Positions 47,957-59,791 of a stretch of DNA of 64,000 bases are shown here, piece by piece. The stretch is from Silene latifolia (taxonomy: Eukaryota > Streptophyta > Magnoliopsida > Caryophyllales > Caryophyllaceae): the NCBI RefSeq assembly GCF_048544455.1, contig NC_133537.1, positions 15,189,541 to 15,253,540 of the forward strand. The letters are read 5' to 3'. The notes under the pieces were generated by a model that worked only from the letters and a program-made list of their open reading frames with translations, was not told where the DNA came from and did no database searches. Both the position numbers and the translations under genes were made by a program. How positions within the stretch are numbered: position 1 is the stretch's first letter; every line of letters starts with the position of its first letter.

Positions 47957-49289
47957 TGTAACACCCCCGCACACCAGGATGCCTTACCAAGGACCATTCT
48001 AATGTATGAAGGTGTTACCATCTCGGATACCCGAGATAGTAGATCAAATAGACAATAAAAGAACACTTATAATAAATGACTTTTTTAACTCTTTACAACT
48101 AAATACAGAACTGGATACAAGTGATAACTATGATCGCTCTAGAGCTCATGCGTCAGAACATCTATGTCGGTAGCGTGATGACTCGATTCCCTCCATGCCC
48201 AACAGCAACAAACCAACGGTACCTGCTAAACCAACTGCTCACCATCCCCGAATGGATCACCACAGTTTTGAAAACATAACACGAGGTTAGTTACTGAACA
48301 ATTAAAATAAGACAAGTACGATAAGTAACCAACTGATCATCCACCATCTCCGGTCTCCTGATCTCACACAGTAACGACTACACACCGAAGTGTGTAGCCC
48401 TGCCAGACTACCCATCGCAACAGGTAGCCCTTGCTGCCAGTGAGGGACCGCAGCCAATCCCCACTTAAATCCCGCTCATCAACGAGCGATAACGCTGTAC
48501 CTTAATGTGCACATCCCCTCCCGTGACGGGTTCCACGGAGGGCGAACTAGGGCGTGAAGCCACTCCCACAAGTGACTCCACCACAATCATCACAACATCA
48601 TCACAACCACCACACCACCACCGCACCAACACTCCGATGATCAGCAGACAACAATCATACACAGTACAATCACAACATCTCAAATTAATTAAACAGAACT
48701 GAGTAGGGAAACCCTACCTTATCGCCAACCATGAAAATGCATCCACAAACAGCCAAGCAAGACTACGATACGCATCCTACAACGATAACCACATCCTATT
48801 ATACAACTATCCAACCAATCTACTAAAAGAAACAACAAAACAGCGACTTACCTAGTAACGCGGACCGACGGTGACACGGGCGATGACCCCGTACGCATCC
48901 TTCCTACGTAAGTCCCGTCCCTTCCCATGGTTGCGGTCTAGGTTATATATATGAGAGTGTATGAAGGTAGGGGTGATAGGTGAGAGAGATAGATTAGGGT
49001 TAGAGGAAGAGAAACTGTCGAAAATGAAAAAAAATGAAATGAAACTTGCGAACTTGCGTTTATATCGACGCGTCAACAGCAGCCATACTCGATCGAGTAC
49101 TCCCATACTCGGCCGAGTAGGCTCTACTCAGTCGAGTATGCACACTACTCGACCGAGTAGTCCCTACTAGGTCGAGTAAACACTCTCGTAAGGAACCTAT
49201 CCTCACCTAGCCTCTCACCTATCTCCTCTTAAGGTATTTCCTGGTCAAAGGGTCGGTCAAAAGAGTCCTTAAACATTGTGGGTATTACA
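47957..49289 (-). repeat. LTR of the inner element (lower-coordinate copy)
   Basis: Plus-sense ends TGTAACACCCCCGCACACC and GGGTATTACA. Nearly identical to 53302-54622. Five ACTCGRYCGAGT-type palindromes lie at about 49085-49180. Confidence 0.88.
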
Positions 49290-49914
49290 GTCTTCCCCCC
49301 TTAAAAGGAACTTCGTCCCCAAAGTTCAACCCATAAATCTCAACGGCGAGGTTAGCCACCTAAGTGACGATTGATACAACATAAAGACATACCAAAACTC
49401 GACCATCGCAAGACAATCCAAAACGCACTCAAGACCATACAAAATGCACTACTACAAAAACTCATTTCACAAGCCTGCGATGACTACAGAACTCACGACC
49501 ATATTATCCAAATATATCATCCAATTCTAATTCTCTTGTCAGATACCACAATTTAGCTCATGACAACATAACCGGAACGATGAACATAGAAGGCAAGCAT
49601 ATATGGAAAGAAGGCTAAACACTCAAGAGTTTTGTTTTAACTTTTGTTTATATGGACTTTTGTATTACACCCAACCACGACGATTACCCGAAACCAGACA
49701 ACTATTACAAACATATACTTGGTGCACGACCACACACACACCTCTACTCGTGATCCACAACTCACCTACGACTATCAAGCAAGAAAGGATGCACACACAT
49801 ATCCTACCTAAAAAATCTACACAAGCATGAAGCGTCATGATAACATGGTACACACATGACTAATGGGTTAAACATAAGAAACTAAATAAATTACAGCACC
49901 ATACTACGCAATAC

Positions 49915-50000
49915 ACTGATACTCGGCCGAGTATAAGCGTGTACTCGACCGAGTAGACTCTACTCGGTCGAGTATTCCACATACTCGGTCGAGTTTTCAC
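49915..50000. repeat. Cluster of four ACTCGGYCGAGT palindromes (downstream of gag, inner element)
   Basis: Four palindromes (TACTCGGCCGAGTA, TACTCGACCGAGTA, TACTCGGTCGAGTA, ACTCGGTCGAGT) lie within about 85 bp, in the region following the gag-like ORF in minus sense. Confidence 0.85.
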
Positions 50001-50407
50001 GGGCAAAGAGCGATTTCAGCAATGAAACACAAATTTCACCCACAAACTAACTTGTAACAAGTCACGATTGCCATACTTAAGTGCATGTTCAAGTCTACCA
50101 AATCACAACCATAGTATACGAAAACAAGTAACGGCCTTAAGGACAAGTACAGTCATCCAAAAGAAAAGAGTTCCACACGAAACGATAAATATCCATACAC
50201 AACTGAAACGGGTCTATAAATACAAGAAAATCAAATGCCAGGACCCTCCTCCATCTCATCATCACCGCCTGCATATGATGCTCCAGCTCCCGAGGTACTG
50301 GCTCCCTGATAACCCGCTGCTGAGTAATCTCCTCCGCCTAGCTGACTGCCGTAGTTGGCTCCCCACGGTCCCGCGAGGCAGCCAAACTTAGCCTCCTCTG
50401 GTGGCCT

Positions 50408-51799
50408 TCAAAAGCTGGGATCGACTTCATAACTATGGAAGATACCTGTGTCCACTCCGGGTCCTCTCCACCAAACGGGTTGTGCCAGCTCAGTCCCTAT
50501 GCCCTGATTAAGGGCCATCTCATGCATGTTGTGGAGCACCAAGGTGGTGGAGATCCACTCAGTCAAATCGCTCACCTGCATCCTAGGGTCATGCATTGTG
50601 GGGTAGGGCGAGTACTGCTGTGGATAGAAATCTGGTGTGGAGTAAGAGGGTTTAGTCTCAACCGGGTCCACCTTAGGCTGTCTAACCCTACGACGCTCAC
50701 GAGGTGGGGGAGGAGCCTACTGTCCCTCAGGCACTGAGGTAGGCTCAGGTAGGTCCAAAAGGATGGTGGGGTCGATCAAGTAGTACTGAGGTCCAGGTCT
50801 AATCACACCACCTACAGGCTCCCACTCAGCTAAGTGGTCAACAACGGGAAGGCGTGCTGGGTCAGGAAGTACCATCCATATAGATCCTCTTACTCTCCAA
50901 GCGTAAGACCCATGCCCCATCTTTCTCAACCATTTGTTGTTACACCAATACTTGGCGTTCATGGTCGGTACAACCTCAAATTGCTCGTCCTCCGCTGGAG
51001 GTGGAGCCTCAAAGTCAGTCAGGCGTTGGGCTAAGTGGGTCACTATGGCCCCGTAAGCAATGTGACGGTTCGGGGACCGTGCCATGTGATCCAAACTAGC
51101 GCAAACCACCCCCGGAGTGCTATAGTAAAAGGGCTTTCTACGGTGCAGGTTCATGTAAGACATCAACAACATAACCTCATGGGAATTAAGTTTGCTCACA
51201 TCATCTCTCGAGTACAACAGACAGGTCATCATCCTAAGGAATATACGGAGGGATACATGCTAAATATCATTAATCAGCATAGCACTAGCACTAGGAGCAG
51301 GTCGGCCCGTCAAGTAAGGAAGATAAAGAGGTGCACCACTATTCTTAGCCATATCACTCAGGTACCCCGTCCCCTCTGCCTCGAGGCCCAGATGACCAGC
51401 AAACTCATCAAGGGTCAACTCATGATCCTCGTTCATGAGGCAGAAGGAGACAGTCTTCTCCTTCACATCATAAACAAACGAGCTCATAAACTCCAAGGTC
51501 AAGTGAGGGTAGGACTTCTTTCGCAAGTGATACAACCCCTCTATTCCCAAAGTCTCAAATATATGAGTTATGTCTCCCTTAACCCCCAAGGTCTCCAAAA
51601 TATCGGGGTTCACACACCTAGTAGGTCGGAAAGGACGACTCATCAAAGCTATGAAGGCCTTACGTTGCTTGAAATCGGAAAAGATTACCGATGGATAGTC
51701 TTCCACCGGGGGAACAACAGGTTCTTGGCTAGATTGACCCGTCTCAAATTGAACATTTGCACGGGTCCTCTTGTTTGTTGTGGCTCTTGTTTTTGGCAT
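50408..51799 (-). pseudogene. gag-like ORF1 of the inner LTR element (fossil)
   Basis: Starts MPKTRATTNKRTRANVQF and contains YPSVIFSDFKQRKAFIALM, HIFETLGIEGLYHLRK, LTLEFMSSFVYD, FCLMNEDHELTLDEFAGHLG and a C-terminal WWRGPGVDTGIFHSYE. It aligns along its length with the ORF at 46329-47874 but has clearly diverged, so the two elements are related families rather than copies. Athila ORF1-like (PF03078-type) by motif spacing. Broken, with about two breaks. The element has no protease, RT, RNase H or integrase. Confidence 0.7.
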
Positions 51800-52404
51800 A
51801 CTGCAAAAAGATAGGCTTTAACAAGGATATTCTAACCAGAAAGTAGCCATGGATGGACTGTTTTTAGGAATGTATACAATTTTGAGACGAACTTTTAAGA
51901 CGAAATTTTCTCACAAAACACAAGGTATTTTAACTAAAAGAGTCATTTTTATCATCAATAAGCCTTAAAAGAGTATCTTAAAACAATAAAAAAGGCCAAA
52001 ATTCGACTTAGGCAAAACCCTAGAAAGTTCTGTAGCACACAAGAAGCGATTTAAGGCATGAAATTGTGTCTATGACGGCATAGATGATATATATAAGCAA
52101 CTAAACTCAAATTATTAGAGGAAAACACCGATTTTAGTCTACACATGATGGGGATTCGAAGTTTGAGCATAGGTATACCATGAATTAAGAACATAAGAAA
52201 GAAATTATTTAAAACATTACCTTAATTGAGGATTTGAGCAATAAGGAGGAAAATCCACAAGGAATCACCAAGAAATTACTCACAAGCTTGAGAGAGAAGT
52301 GTTATGAAGTTTTTAGAAGAGGAAAGAAGAAGGAGTTGGAGGCGGAATTGAGAAAGGAGAAGGAGTTATAGAGTTTTTAGAACAACCCGGCTGAAACACG
52401 ATAA

Positions 52405-52562
52405 AACCGTACTCGGTCGAGTATTGGGCTTACTCGGTCGAGTATCCAGAGATCAGTAGCGATTTTAAGCTGACTTACTGGGTACTCGGTCGAGTGATAC
52501 TATACTCGGCCGAGCGTGGCCTACTTGGTCGAGTATAAGTCTATACTCGGTTGAGTGTCACA
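52405..52562. repeat. Cluster of ACTCGGYCGAGT palindromes (leader, upstream of gag, inner element)
   Basis: About six sites lie in 160 bp between the PBS and the gag-like start on the minus strand. The majority are ACTCGGTCGAGT, with GGCC and TTGA variants. Confidence 0.85.
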
Positions 52563-53286
52563 GAACAGAAGCGGAATGTCGGAATTATTGAACCTAAAAA
52601 CAAATAACAACGTTCGGAGTTCCGCATAATCGGGCTCGTCACCGTTAGAACTTACTGTACCACATAAACAAGTATCACACACGATATATATATGACCATT
52701 ACTAAATCAATCGACGATCCACATACGTTCCTTACCTCAACTACTGCAAACAATTTACAACAAGATCCGATACATGTCTAAAACTAGCTACGTACCTGCA
52801 AGATCAGTCTATAACGCTACAACATCACAATTTCCACAATTCGTTCTATACTTACACTAACGAGACATTCATCTATCATTAACCGTCGTATGATGCAACA
52901 ATTATCAAATGGATCATTCAACTTAAACTTGCTATACGCAAAAGGTTTCCACAATTCATCCATCATAATTTCCAATCACAACTTGGCAAATGTTACAACC
53001 AGTTCAAAACCTTATCACCACCATTGTCACTACATGCAAAACTCACATTAGCACACGTGATATGATTAACAACATACTTAAACAAACTATCTTCAAGCAA
53101 TTACTCCTATTAACTACCCTTTCCCAGTGTCCGACTTAAGCACGATGGGGCCGTGATTTTGAAATGAGGGCGCCTACTCACCCAAAATCTAGCATCAGCG
53201 GGGCTCCCAACGCACATACACCAGGTTCATTTTAATTCGACACCCTATATTCATTCGGTTCATTGGTTCAGGTTCCAAAATCTCCG

Positions 53287-53298
53287 ACTCTGATACCA
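53287..53298 (-). other. Primer-binding site, tRNA-iMet type (inner element)
   Basis: Minus-strand TGGTATCAGAGT lies three bases inside the LTR end at 53302. TGGTATCAGAG is the usual initiator-methionine tRNA primer complement of plant LTR elements. It fixes the element's orientation as minus. Confidence 0.88.
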
Positions 53299-53301
53299 CT
53301 T

Positions 53302-54622
53302 TGTAACACCCCCGCACACCAGGATGCCTTACCAAGGACCATTCCAGTGTATGAAGGTGTTACCATCTCGGTTACCCGACGTAGTAGATCAAATAGACAA
53401 TAAAAGAACTCTTATAATAAATTACTTTTAACTCTTTACAACTAAATATAGAACTGGATACAAGTGATAACTATGATCGCTCTAGAGCTCATGCGTCAGA
53501 ACATCTATGCCGGTAGCGTGATGACTCGATTCCCTCCATGCCCAACAGCAACAAACCAACGGTACCTGCTAAACCAACTGCTCACCATCCCCGAATGGAT
53601 CACCACAGTTTTGAAAACATAACATGGGGTCAGTTACTGAACAATTAAAATAAGACAAGTACGATAAGTAACCAGCTGCTCATCCACCATCTCCAGTCTC
53701 CCGATCTCACACAGTAACCGACTACACACCGAAGTGTGTAGCCCTGCCAGACTACCCATCGCAACAGGTAGCCCTCACCGCCAATGGGGGACCGCAGCCA
53801 ATCCCCACCTAAATCCCGCTCATCAACGAGCGATAACCCTGTCCCTTAATGTGCACATTCCCTCCCATGACGGGTTCAACGGAGGGCGAACTAGGGCGTG
53901 AAGCCACTCCCACAAGTGACTCCGCCACAATCATCACAACATCATCACAACCACCACACCACCACCGCACCAACACTCCGATGATCAGCATACAACAATC
54001 ATACACAGTACAATCACAACATCTCAAATTAATTAAACAGAACTGAGTAGGGAAACCCTACCTTATCGCCAACCATGAAAATGCATCCACAAACAGCCAA
54101 GCAAGACTACGAGACGCATCCTACAACGATAACCACATCCTATTATACAACTACCCTAACAATCTAATAAAAGAAACAACAAAACAGCGACTTACCTAGT
54201 AACGCGGACCGACGGTGACACGGATGACGACCTGTACGCATCCTTCCTACGTAAGTCCCGTCCCTTCCCATGGTTGAGGTCTAGGTTATATATATGAGAG
54301 TGTATGAAGGTAGGGGTGATAGGTGAGAGAGATATATTAGGGTTAGAGGAAGATAAACTGTCGAAAATGAAAAAAAATGAAATGAAACTTGCGAACTTGC
54401 GTTTTTATACCGAGGCGTCAACATCAGCCTTACTCGGTCGAGTACTCCCATACTCGGCCGAGTAGGATCTACTCGGTCGAGTATGCACACTACTCGACCG
54501 AGTAGTCCCTACTAGGTCGAGTAAACACTCTCGTAAGGCACCTATCCTCACCTAGCCTCTCACCAATCTCCTCCTAAGGTCTTTCCTGGTCAAAAGAGTC
54601 CTTAAACATTGTGGGTATTACA
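53302..54622 (-). repeat. LTR of the inner element (PBS-side copy)
   Basis: TGTAACACCCCCGCACACC to GGGTATTACA in plus sense; adjoins the PBS. Palindrome cluster at about 54428-54530. A short additional copy of this LTR's end occurs at 55003-55126. Confidence 0.88.
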
Positions 54623-55879
54623 GTTTTCCCCTCTTAAAAGGAAGTTCGTCCCCGAAATTCAACCCATTTATCTCAACGACGAGGTTAGCCACCTAAGTGA
54701 CGATCGATACAACACAAAGATATACCAAAACTCGACCATCACAAGACAATCCAAAATGCGCTCAAGACCATACAAAATGCACTACTACAAACACTCATTG
54801 CACAAGCCTACGACGACTACAGAACTCACGACCATATTATCCAAATATATCATCCAATTCTAATTCTCTTGTCAGATACCACAACTTAGCTTATGACAAC
54901 ATAACCGGAACGATGAACATAGAAGGCAAACATATATGGAAAGAAGGCTAAACACTCAAGAGCTTTGTTTTAACTTTTGTTTACATGGACTTTTGTATCA
55001 CGACTAGGTCGAGTAAACACTCTCGTAAGGCACCTATCCTCACCTAGCCTCTCACCTATCTCCTCCTAAGGTTTTTCCTGGTCAAAGGGTTGGTCAAAAG
55101 AGTCCTTAAACATTGTGAGTATTACAAAAGAACTACTATGTACACACTTTCACCAAACATTCCAAAATTTTAAGTATACAACTCTCAAATTCTCATCAGG
55201 CTATCTCTACAACTATCAAATTGTGACAAATATAACATCAATTAAAAATCCAACTACAAATTTTAAGGATTAAACTTTCAAAATAGTTATACAATTAGAC
55301 AAATTTCAGAAAGAATGTGGGGCGAATTTCAGTTTGGGTACTTTTTAGACGGTGTTTTTAAGGCAAAATTTTGAGCAAAATTCATCAAAATTAACACTAA
55401 ACATGATACTCATAACATACATCACTTAATTTTCCCCCTTTCATATGCAAAAGACAACCAAAAATCAATTTGAATCCCCAAACCCTAGAAAATTCGGTTC
55501 ATACACACCCCCACATTGATTCAATTTTTCTACTTCTAGCATCAATACTCAACAAATTAAAGCAAATAGATCATGTTACAACAATTATAAGCAATATTTT
55601 ACACATATAAATCGAATTTTTCAGCAAACACCAACTATTTTACATGTTTTTAATCAATTAACAACGTAGATAAGGATGAATATTCTTACCTTGAATGATT
55701 AGCCAGTAGAGAGGATGAATTAAACAAGGAAAACACCAAGATTCAAGCACCAATACACAAGGTTTGAGAGCAAATAGAGAGATATAGAGGATGTTAGGGT
55801 TTATGAATGAAGTAGAAATAAGAAGGAAAGAAGATAGGAAAGGGTATAAGAATCCCGTAAAATCCCGTGTACTGTTCAC

Positions 55880-56048
55880 TTACTCGATCGAGTAAGTAGG
55901 TTACTTGATCGAGTGGCCTCTACTCGATCGAGTTGAAGCTACTCGATCGAGTTTCCGCTGGCAGATCCAACTTTTTCGATGTTATAGCTTCCTAACTAGA
56001 TCGAATGAGGTCTACTCGATGGAATAAGCACTCGTACTCGGTCGAGCA
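55880..56048. repeat. Cluster of ACTCGATCGAGT palindromes (leader, upstream of gag, middle element)
   Basis: About six or seven sites (TTACTCGATCGAGTAA and variants) lie in 170 bp, between the PBS and the gag-like start in minus sense. This matches the position of the 52405-52562 cluster in the inner element. Confidence 0.85.
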
Positions 56049-56993
56049 AGATTAAGAATAAGGTCAAAGGGTACGAGTTTGGTTAATAATTCCTGCAAAA
56101 CAACAACTCGTGTCGATTCCAAAAGGTATTTGGAAATTGTCACAGATTATTATATTCATTCACAACGCGCTATTACTACTCAAATGTAAATCAACAATTT
56201 CATCCAAACATGACACGTATTACTTCATTCTTTAACTAACGCTATACAAAACGGTTTATCATGTCATTAACTTATTCATGCATATACTCAACACATTATC
56301 TCACTTCTAATCATACTTTTGTAAATTCAACAATTCAACTTATACTCACACTATTCTAAGCATTCATCTAACAATAAATCATTATATATCATCCGAGTTT
56401 GCTAACAATTCGATCATGTCACAACAAATTATCAACTAAATGATTCAACATAACTATGCCATATTATAAAAGTACTCAACAATTCAGCTATTGCAATTCT
56501 AATTTCCACTTGACAAACTTTACCATCCAACATAAAACTTACCATTCCTTTTTGTACTCATACGTATACAAAGACTCACAACTCCTTTATAACTAGTACG
56601 CATAGAAGACTTAAAACGCATCATCACCACCACATCACCAACATTGTCATACACTATTGAGACTTCACCATTTCTACCACATTCACCCACACTTCTACTC
56701 AACCATAACCCTACGCAGTTCATCATCACAAATACACGTACTAAACATCAACAGAGATTCTATCACAGTTATTCCTAACTAAACCATTATACACACTAGG
56801 CACATAATTCTCGACTCGATATTCCTATAACCGGTGACTGGCTTAAGCATAATGGGGCCGTGATTTTGAAACGAGGGCGCCTACTCACCCAAAATCAAGC
56901 ATCAGCTGGGGCTTCCAACATACATACACCAGATTCATTTTATTAGACTCACTATGTTCATTAGGCTCATTTGTTACAGGTTCCAAAATCGTC

Positions 56994-57005
56994 GCTCTGA
57001 TACCA
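56994..57005 (-). other. Primer-binding site, tRNA-iMet type (middle element)
   Basis: Minus-strand TGGTATCAGAGC ends three bases from the LTR at 57009. This is the canonical iMet primer-binding sequence of many plant LTR retroelements. Confidence 0.92.
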
Positions 57006-57008
57006 CTT

Positions 57009-58327
57009 TGTATCACCCCCATCTACCAAGGAGCCTTAACAAGGCCTTCCCTAGCAGATAAGGGCGTTACCATCTCGGTTGCCTGAGGACAGTAATAATC
57101 AAATGTCGATAAAAGAACGTTTAAGTTATATTACAAATGATTTACAAACAACTGACGATAAGATAGATACACTCGAAACTACTATCGTCTACGTGAAGCT
57201 ACATCTGCCATGACTCGTGGTAGATTCATCCCTCCAAGCACCCAGCTAAGATCCATACATCAACCTGTTAAGACCGACTGCTCACCATAGTGGATCACGG
57301 TAGACACAACATAAACAAACAACACAACAAAACCACACAAGGTCGGCAACTGAGATAACAAACACAAACGTAGACGCTACTCAATTACAAAAATACACAC
57401 ACACACACACCACCTCCTCCAACAATTCACCATCTCTGATTGCCCGAAGAACCAGTCCTGCCAGTAGGGGACCGCAGACGTTCCCACCTAATCCCCGCTC
57501 ATCTATCCGAGCGATAAACCCATGTTCCTTAATGTGCACATCCCCTCCCGTGGCGGGTTCCACGAAGGGCAAACTAAGGGCGTGAAGCCACTCCCGCAAG
57601 TGACTCCACTCAGCCGAGGGCGAACCTCGAGAACCACAGACAAATAATCACAATTAGCTGTACAACAACTATTATACCAACATAACATTAACAACTACCA
57701 TAACCAATCAACAATACTGACTCCACAACAACCAAACAATATCAACAGGCTCTCTAGACAATCACAGTACTGAGTAGGCGAACCTACCTTTAGCAAACCA
57801 CAGCGATTCCACGTCCGATCACAAGATATCAACCAACCATGAAAACCACCTATACAATTAATACAACCATCTATTACTATCACTACAAACCTAACTGAAA
57901 ACAATGATAACGACGATGATAACTGATAACATACCTATACAAAGTAATCTGGCGTCAAGACCGCTACCCGACTCAAGCATCCTATCCCCATGGTGTAAGC
58001 ATCCTCAAAGGCTTTAAGGAAAGGGGTTATGGTGAAGGAGAAAGGAGGTGACGACATTTAGGTTTAGGAAGAAGGTGGGGAAATAATTCGGGATTTCACG
58101 ATTGACGATTTATAATTCGCCGTTGTAAACCCATTACTCGATCGAGTGACCTCTACTCGATCGAGCTCCCAAGCTACTCGATCGAGTAGGCTCAGCTAGA
58201 TCGAGTACCACACAAACCAAAGCTCACCACGTCACAAGTCACCACTCGTAAAGTTTTCCAAGGTCAAGATCGGTGTCTAAGGTCAGTCAACATCGGTCAA
58301 TGGGTCCCTAAAAGGACGGGTATTATA
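57009..58327 (-). repeat. 5' LTR of the middle element (minus orientation)
   Basis: Plus-sense start TGTATCACCCCCATCTACC, end GGGTATTATA. It pairs with 43379-44755 and carries a short (AC)8 and four palindromes near 58135-58207. Confidence 0.85.
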
Positions 58328-59099
58328 ATACCGACCATCACACTAGGTACCAGGACACGCCCAGACATACTGGGTCCGGAAGCCAACCGGATCCCCTGCC
58401 AGACGTCGTGTCTTAACCACACGCGTCCCTCCGTACTTAAGTACCACCATCGAAGACTTCCCAACACATCACAAACATAACCATACATGAGAAATGGAAG
58501 AACAACACTTAACATATGACCAAATTCATGAATTTCATCCCCCATATTATGAATATCAACCCATCCAATACCCACATGGCATACTAACCGATTCATTAAT
58601 GCATATGACAAGGAAAGACACATAAAAATACTTATACAACATTGAAATCGGGTAGGATAGCCTATCTTTAAGCATAATCCTCAAGCTAATCGAAATCACC
58701 AAGTATCCATCTCATAAAATCGTCTCATCCTACATAAATCATGTAGTAACTATTACAATTCATTATATACAACATTATAACATAAAATCCCTCATTATAG
58801 GTTACTAATTACTCATTTTACCTAATTAAATACTAATTAACCTCTCTTAGTAAACCCTAACTCGAATTTACTCATAAGAAAAAGAGGAAAGGGTGAGATT
58901 TCTACTTACAAAGGTAGATCGGAGCATAGGAGGCATGTTCCACCATTAATCAAGCTTGAAGGTTGAGGGAAAGACATTTAAGGTGTTTTAGAGAGAAGGG
59001 AGAGGGTTTTAGTGTAAGAAAAAAGAAGGAGGAGAATGAATGGGATAGGGTTGGATAGAATGGAAATCCCGAAATATCATCTCTCGGGTACAGCTCAGC

Positions 59100-59240
59100 A
59101 TAGTCGACCGAGTGGCCGATTCACTCGACCGAGTGGCTCTCACTCGGTCGAGTTTACCCTCACTCGACCGAGTGCCGACTCACTTGGTCCACTAGAGGTA
59201 TTACTCGGTCCACTGAAAGTCCACTAGGTCTAGTTTAGGT
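59100..59240. repeat. Cluster of CACTCGRCCGAGTG palindromes in the outer solo LTR
   Basis: About five clear sites (CACTCGACCGAGTG, CACTCGGTCGAGT) and weaker variants lie about 90-225 bp from the LTR's plus-sense right end. That is the same relative place as in the two inner LTR families. Confidence 0.8.
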
Positions 59241-59791
59241 CTTACTTGGTCTTATCCGAGCACGTGTGGGTTTCCTCACGCGTCCCTAGGTCTAAGTACG
59301 GGTCCCACGAATGCCGGGTATTACAGACACACATTTTACCTTTGTTTTTCTGATAAAAATAAAAATAATATCAATATTAACAATTATAATCCAATCTAAT
59401 TTATAACAAAAGTAAGATGTATTTTGGTATATTTACTACTTTAATATTCTTTGTTCAGTAATAAAAATGATGATGATAATAAAAAGATGATGAATTATAC
59501 TCTTACAACACCTAGAATATGTGTATTTGTTAGAAAATTTGGAATTTATTTATTTAATTGAGTTGAGAAGACCACAATTACTTGACCAGTTAAGCATATT
59601 TGAAGTCCAACAAACAAGCTCAATTCCATTAAACATGCAAACTAACAGAGCATTTTTACGGATTAAAAGTTTAAGGTCACGAAGAACTTTTTTCGATAAG
59701 TTCAGGGTTACCATGTGAGTGGTTGAAAAACGAAGGGTCACCAGCTAAAATTTTAAAAAACATAGGGTTACTATGTAGAATAACCCAAAAA

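Larger units (their letters stand above)
47957..55126 (-). mobile_element. Non-autonomous gag-only LTR retroelement with an extra partial tandem unit (inner level)
   Basis: Flanked by AAAGA at 47952-47956 and 55127-55131. Parts in plus order: LTR 47957-49289, internal region 49290-53301, LTR 53302-54622, a repeat of the internal-region edge (54623 to about 55000), and a partial LTR end 55003-55126. The outer TSD shows that the whole composite is one locus, best explained by LTR recombination making a tandem that later shrank. On the minus strand: LTR, iMet-type PBS (53298-53287), leader, gag-like ORF (51799-50408), non-coding tract, purine tract near 49291-49310, LTR. LTRs differ by a few percent by eye. 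No pol genes. It sits about 80 bp upstream of the middle element's gag start. Confidence 0.85.
43379..58327 (-). mobile_element. Non-autonomous gag-only LTR retroelement (middle level)
   Basis: Flanked by ATACC at 43374-43378 and 58328-58332. LTRs are 43379-44755 and 57009-58327. By eye they differ by about 3% in their first 200 bases, plus a microsatellite length change, suggesting an age of the order of one to a few million years. On the minus strand the order is 5' LTR, tRNA-iMet-type PBS (57005-56994), leader, one gag-like ORF region (47874-46329), a long non-coding tract, a purine tract near 44757-44775, 3' LTR. No protease, RT or integrase is seen, so it depended on a helper. Without the inner insertion it is about 7.8 kb. 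Broken: the ORF shows about two breaks. Confidence 0.85.
42884..59325 (-). mobile_element. Solo LTR (about 1.49 kb) split by a nested retroelement
   Basis: Begins TGTAACACCCC at 42884 and ends GGGTATTACA at 59325. GACAC is duplicated at 42879-42883 and 59326-59330. Its own sequence is 42884-43378 and 58333-59325; all between is a later LTR element. Approximately 47-bp units around GGTACCRGGACACGCCCAGA flank the insertion point. By comparison with the inner elements the LTR reads on the minus strand (TGTAATACCC to GGGTGTTACA). No second copy, PBS or internal region remains. It looks like an LTR-LTR recombination product. Confidence 0.8.

Noticed and set aside
51035-51814. 259-aa + ORF opposite the inner gag-like ORF
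   Set aside because: It is antisense to a recognisable gag-like frame and has no motif of its own.
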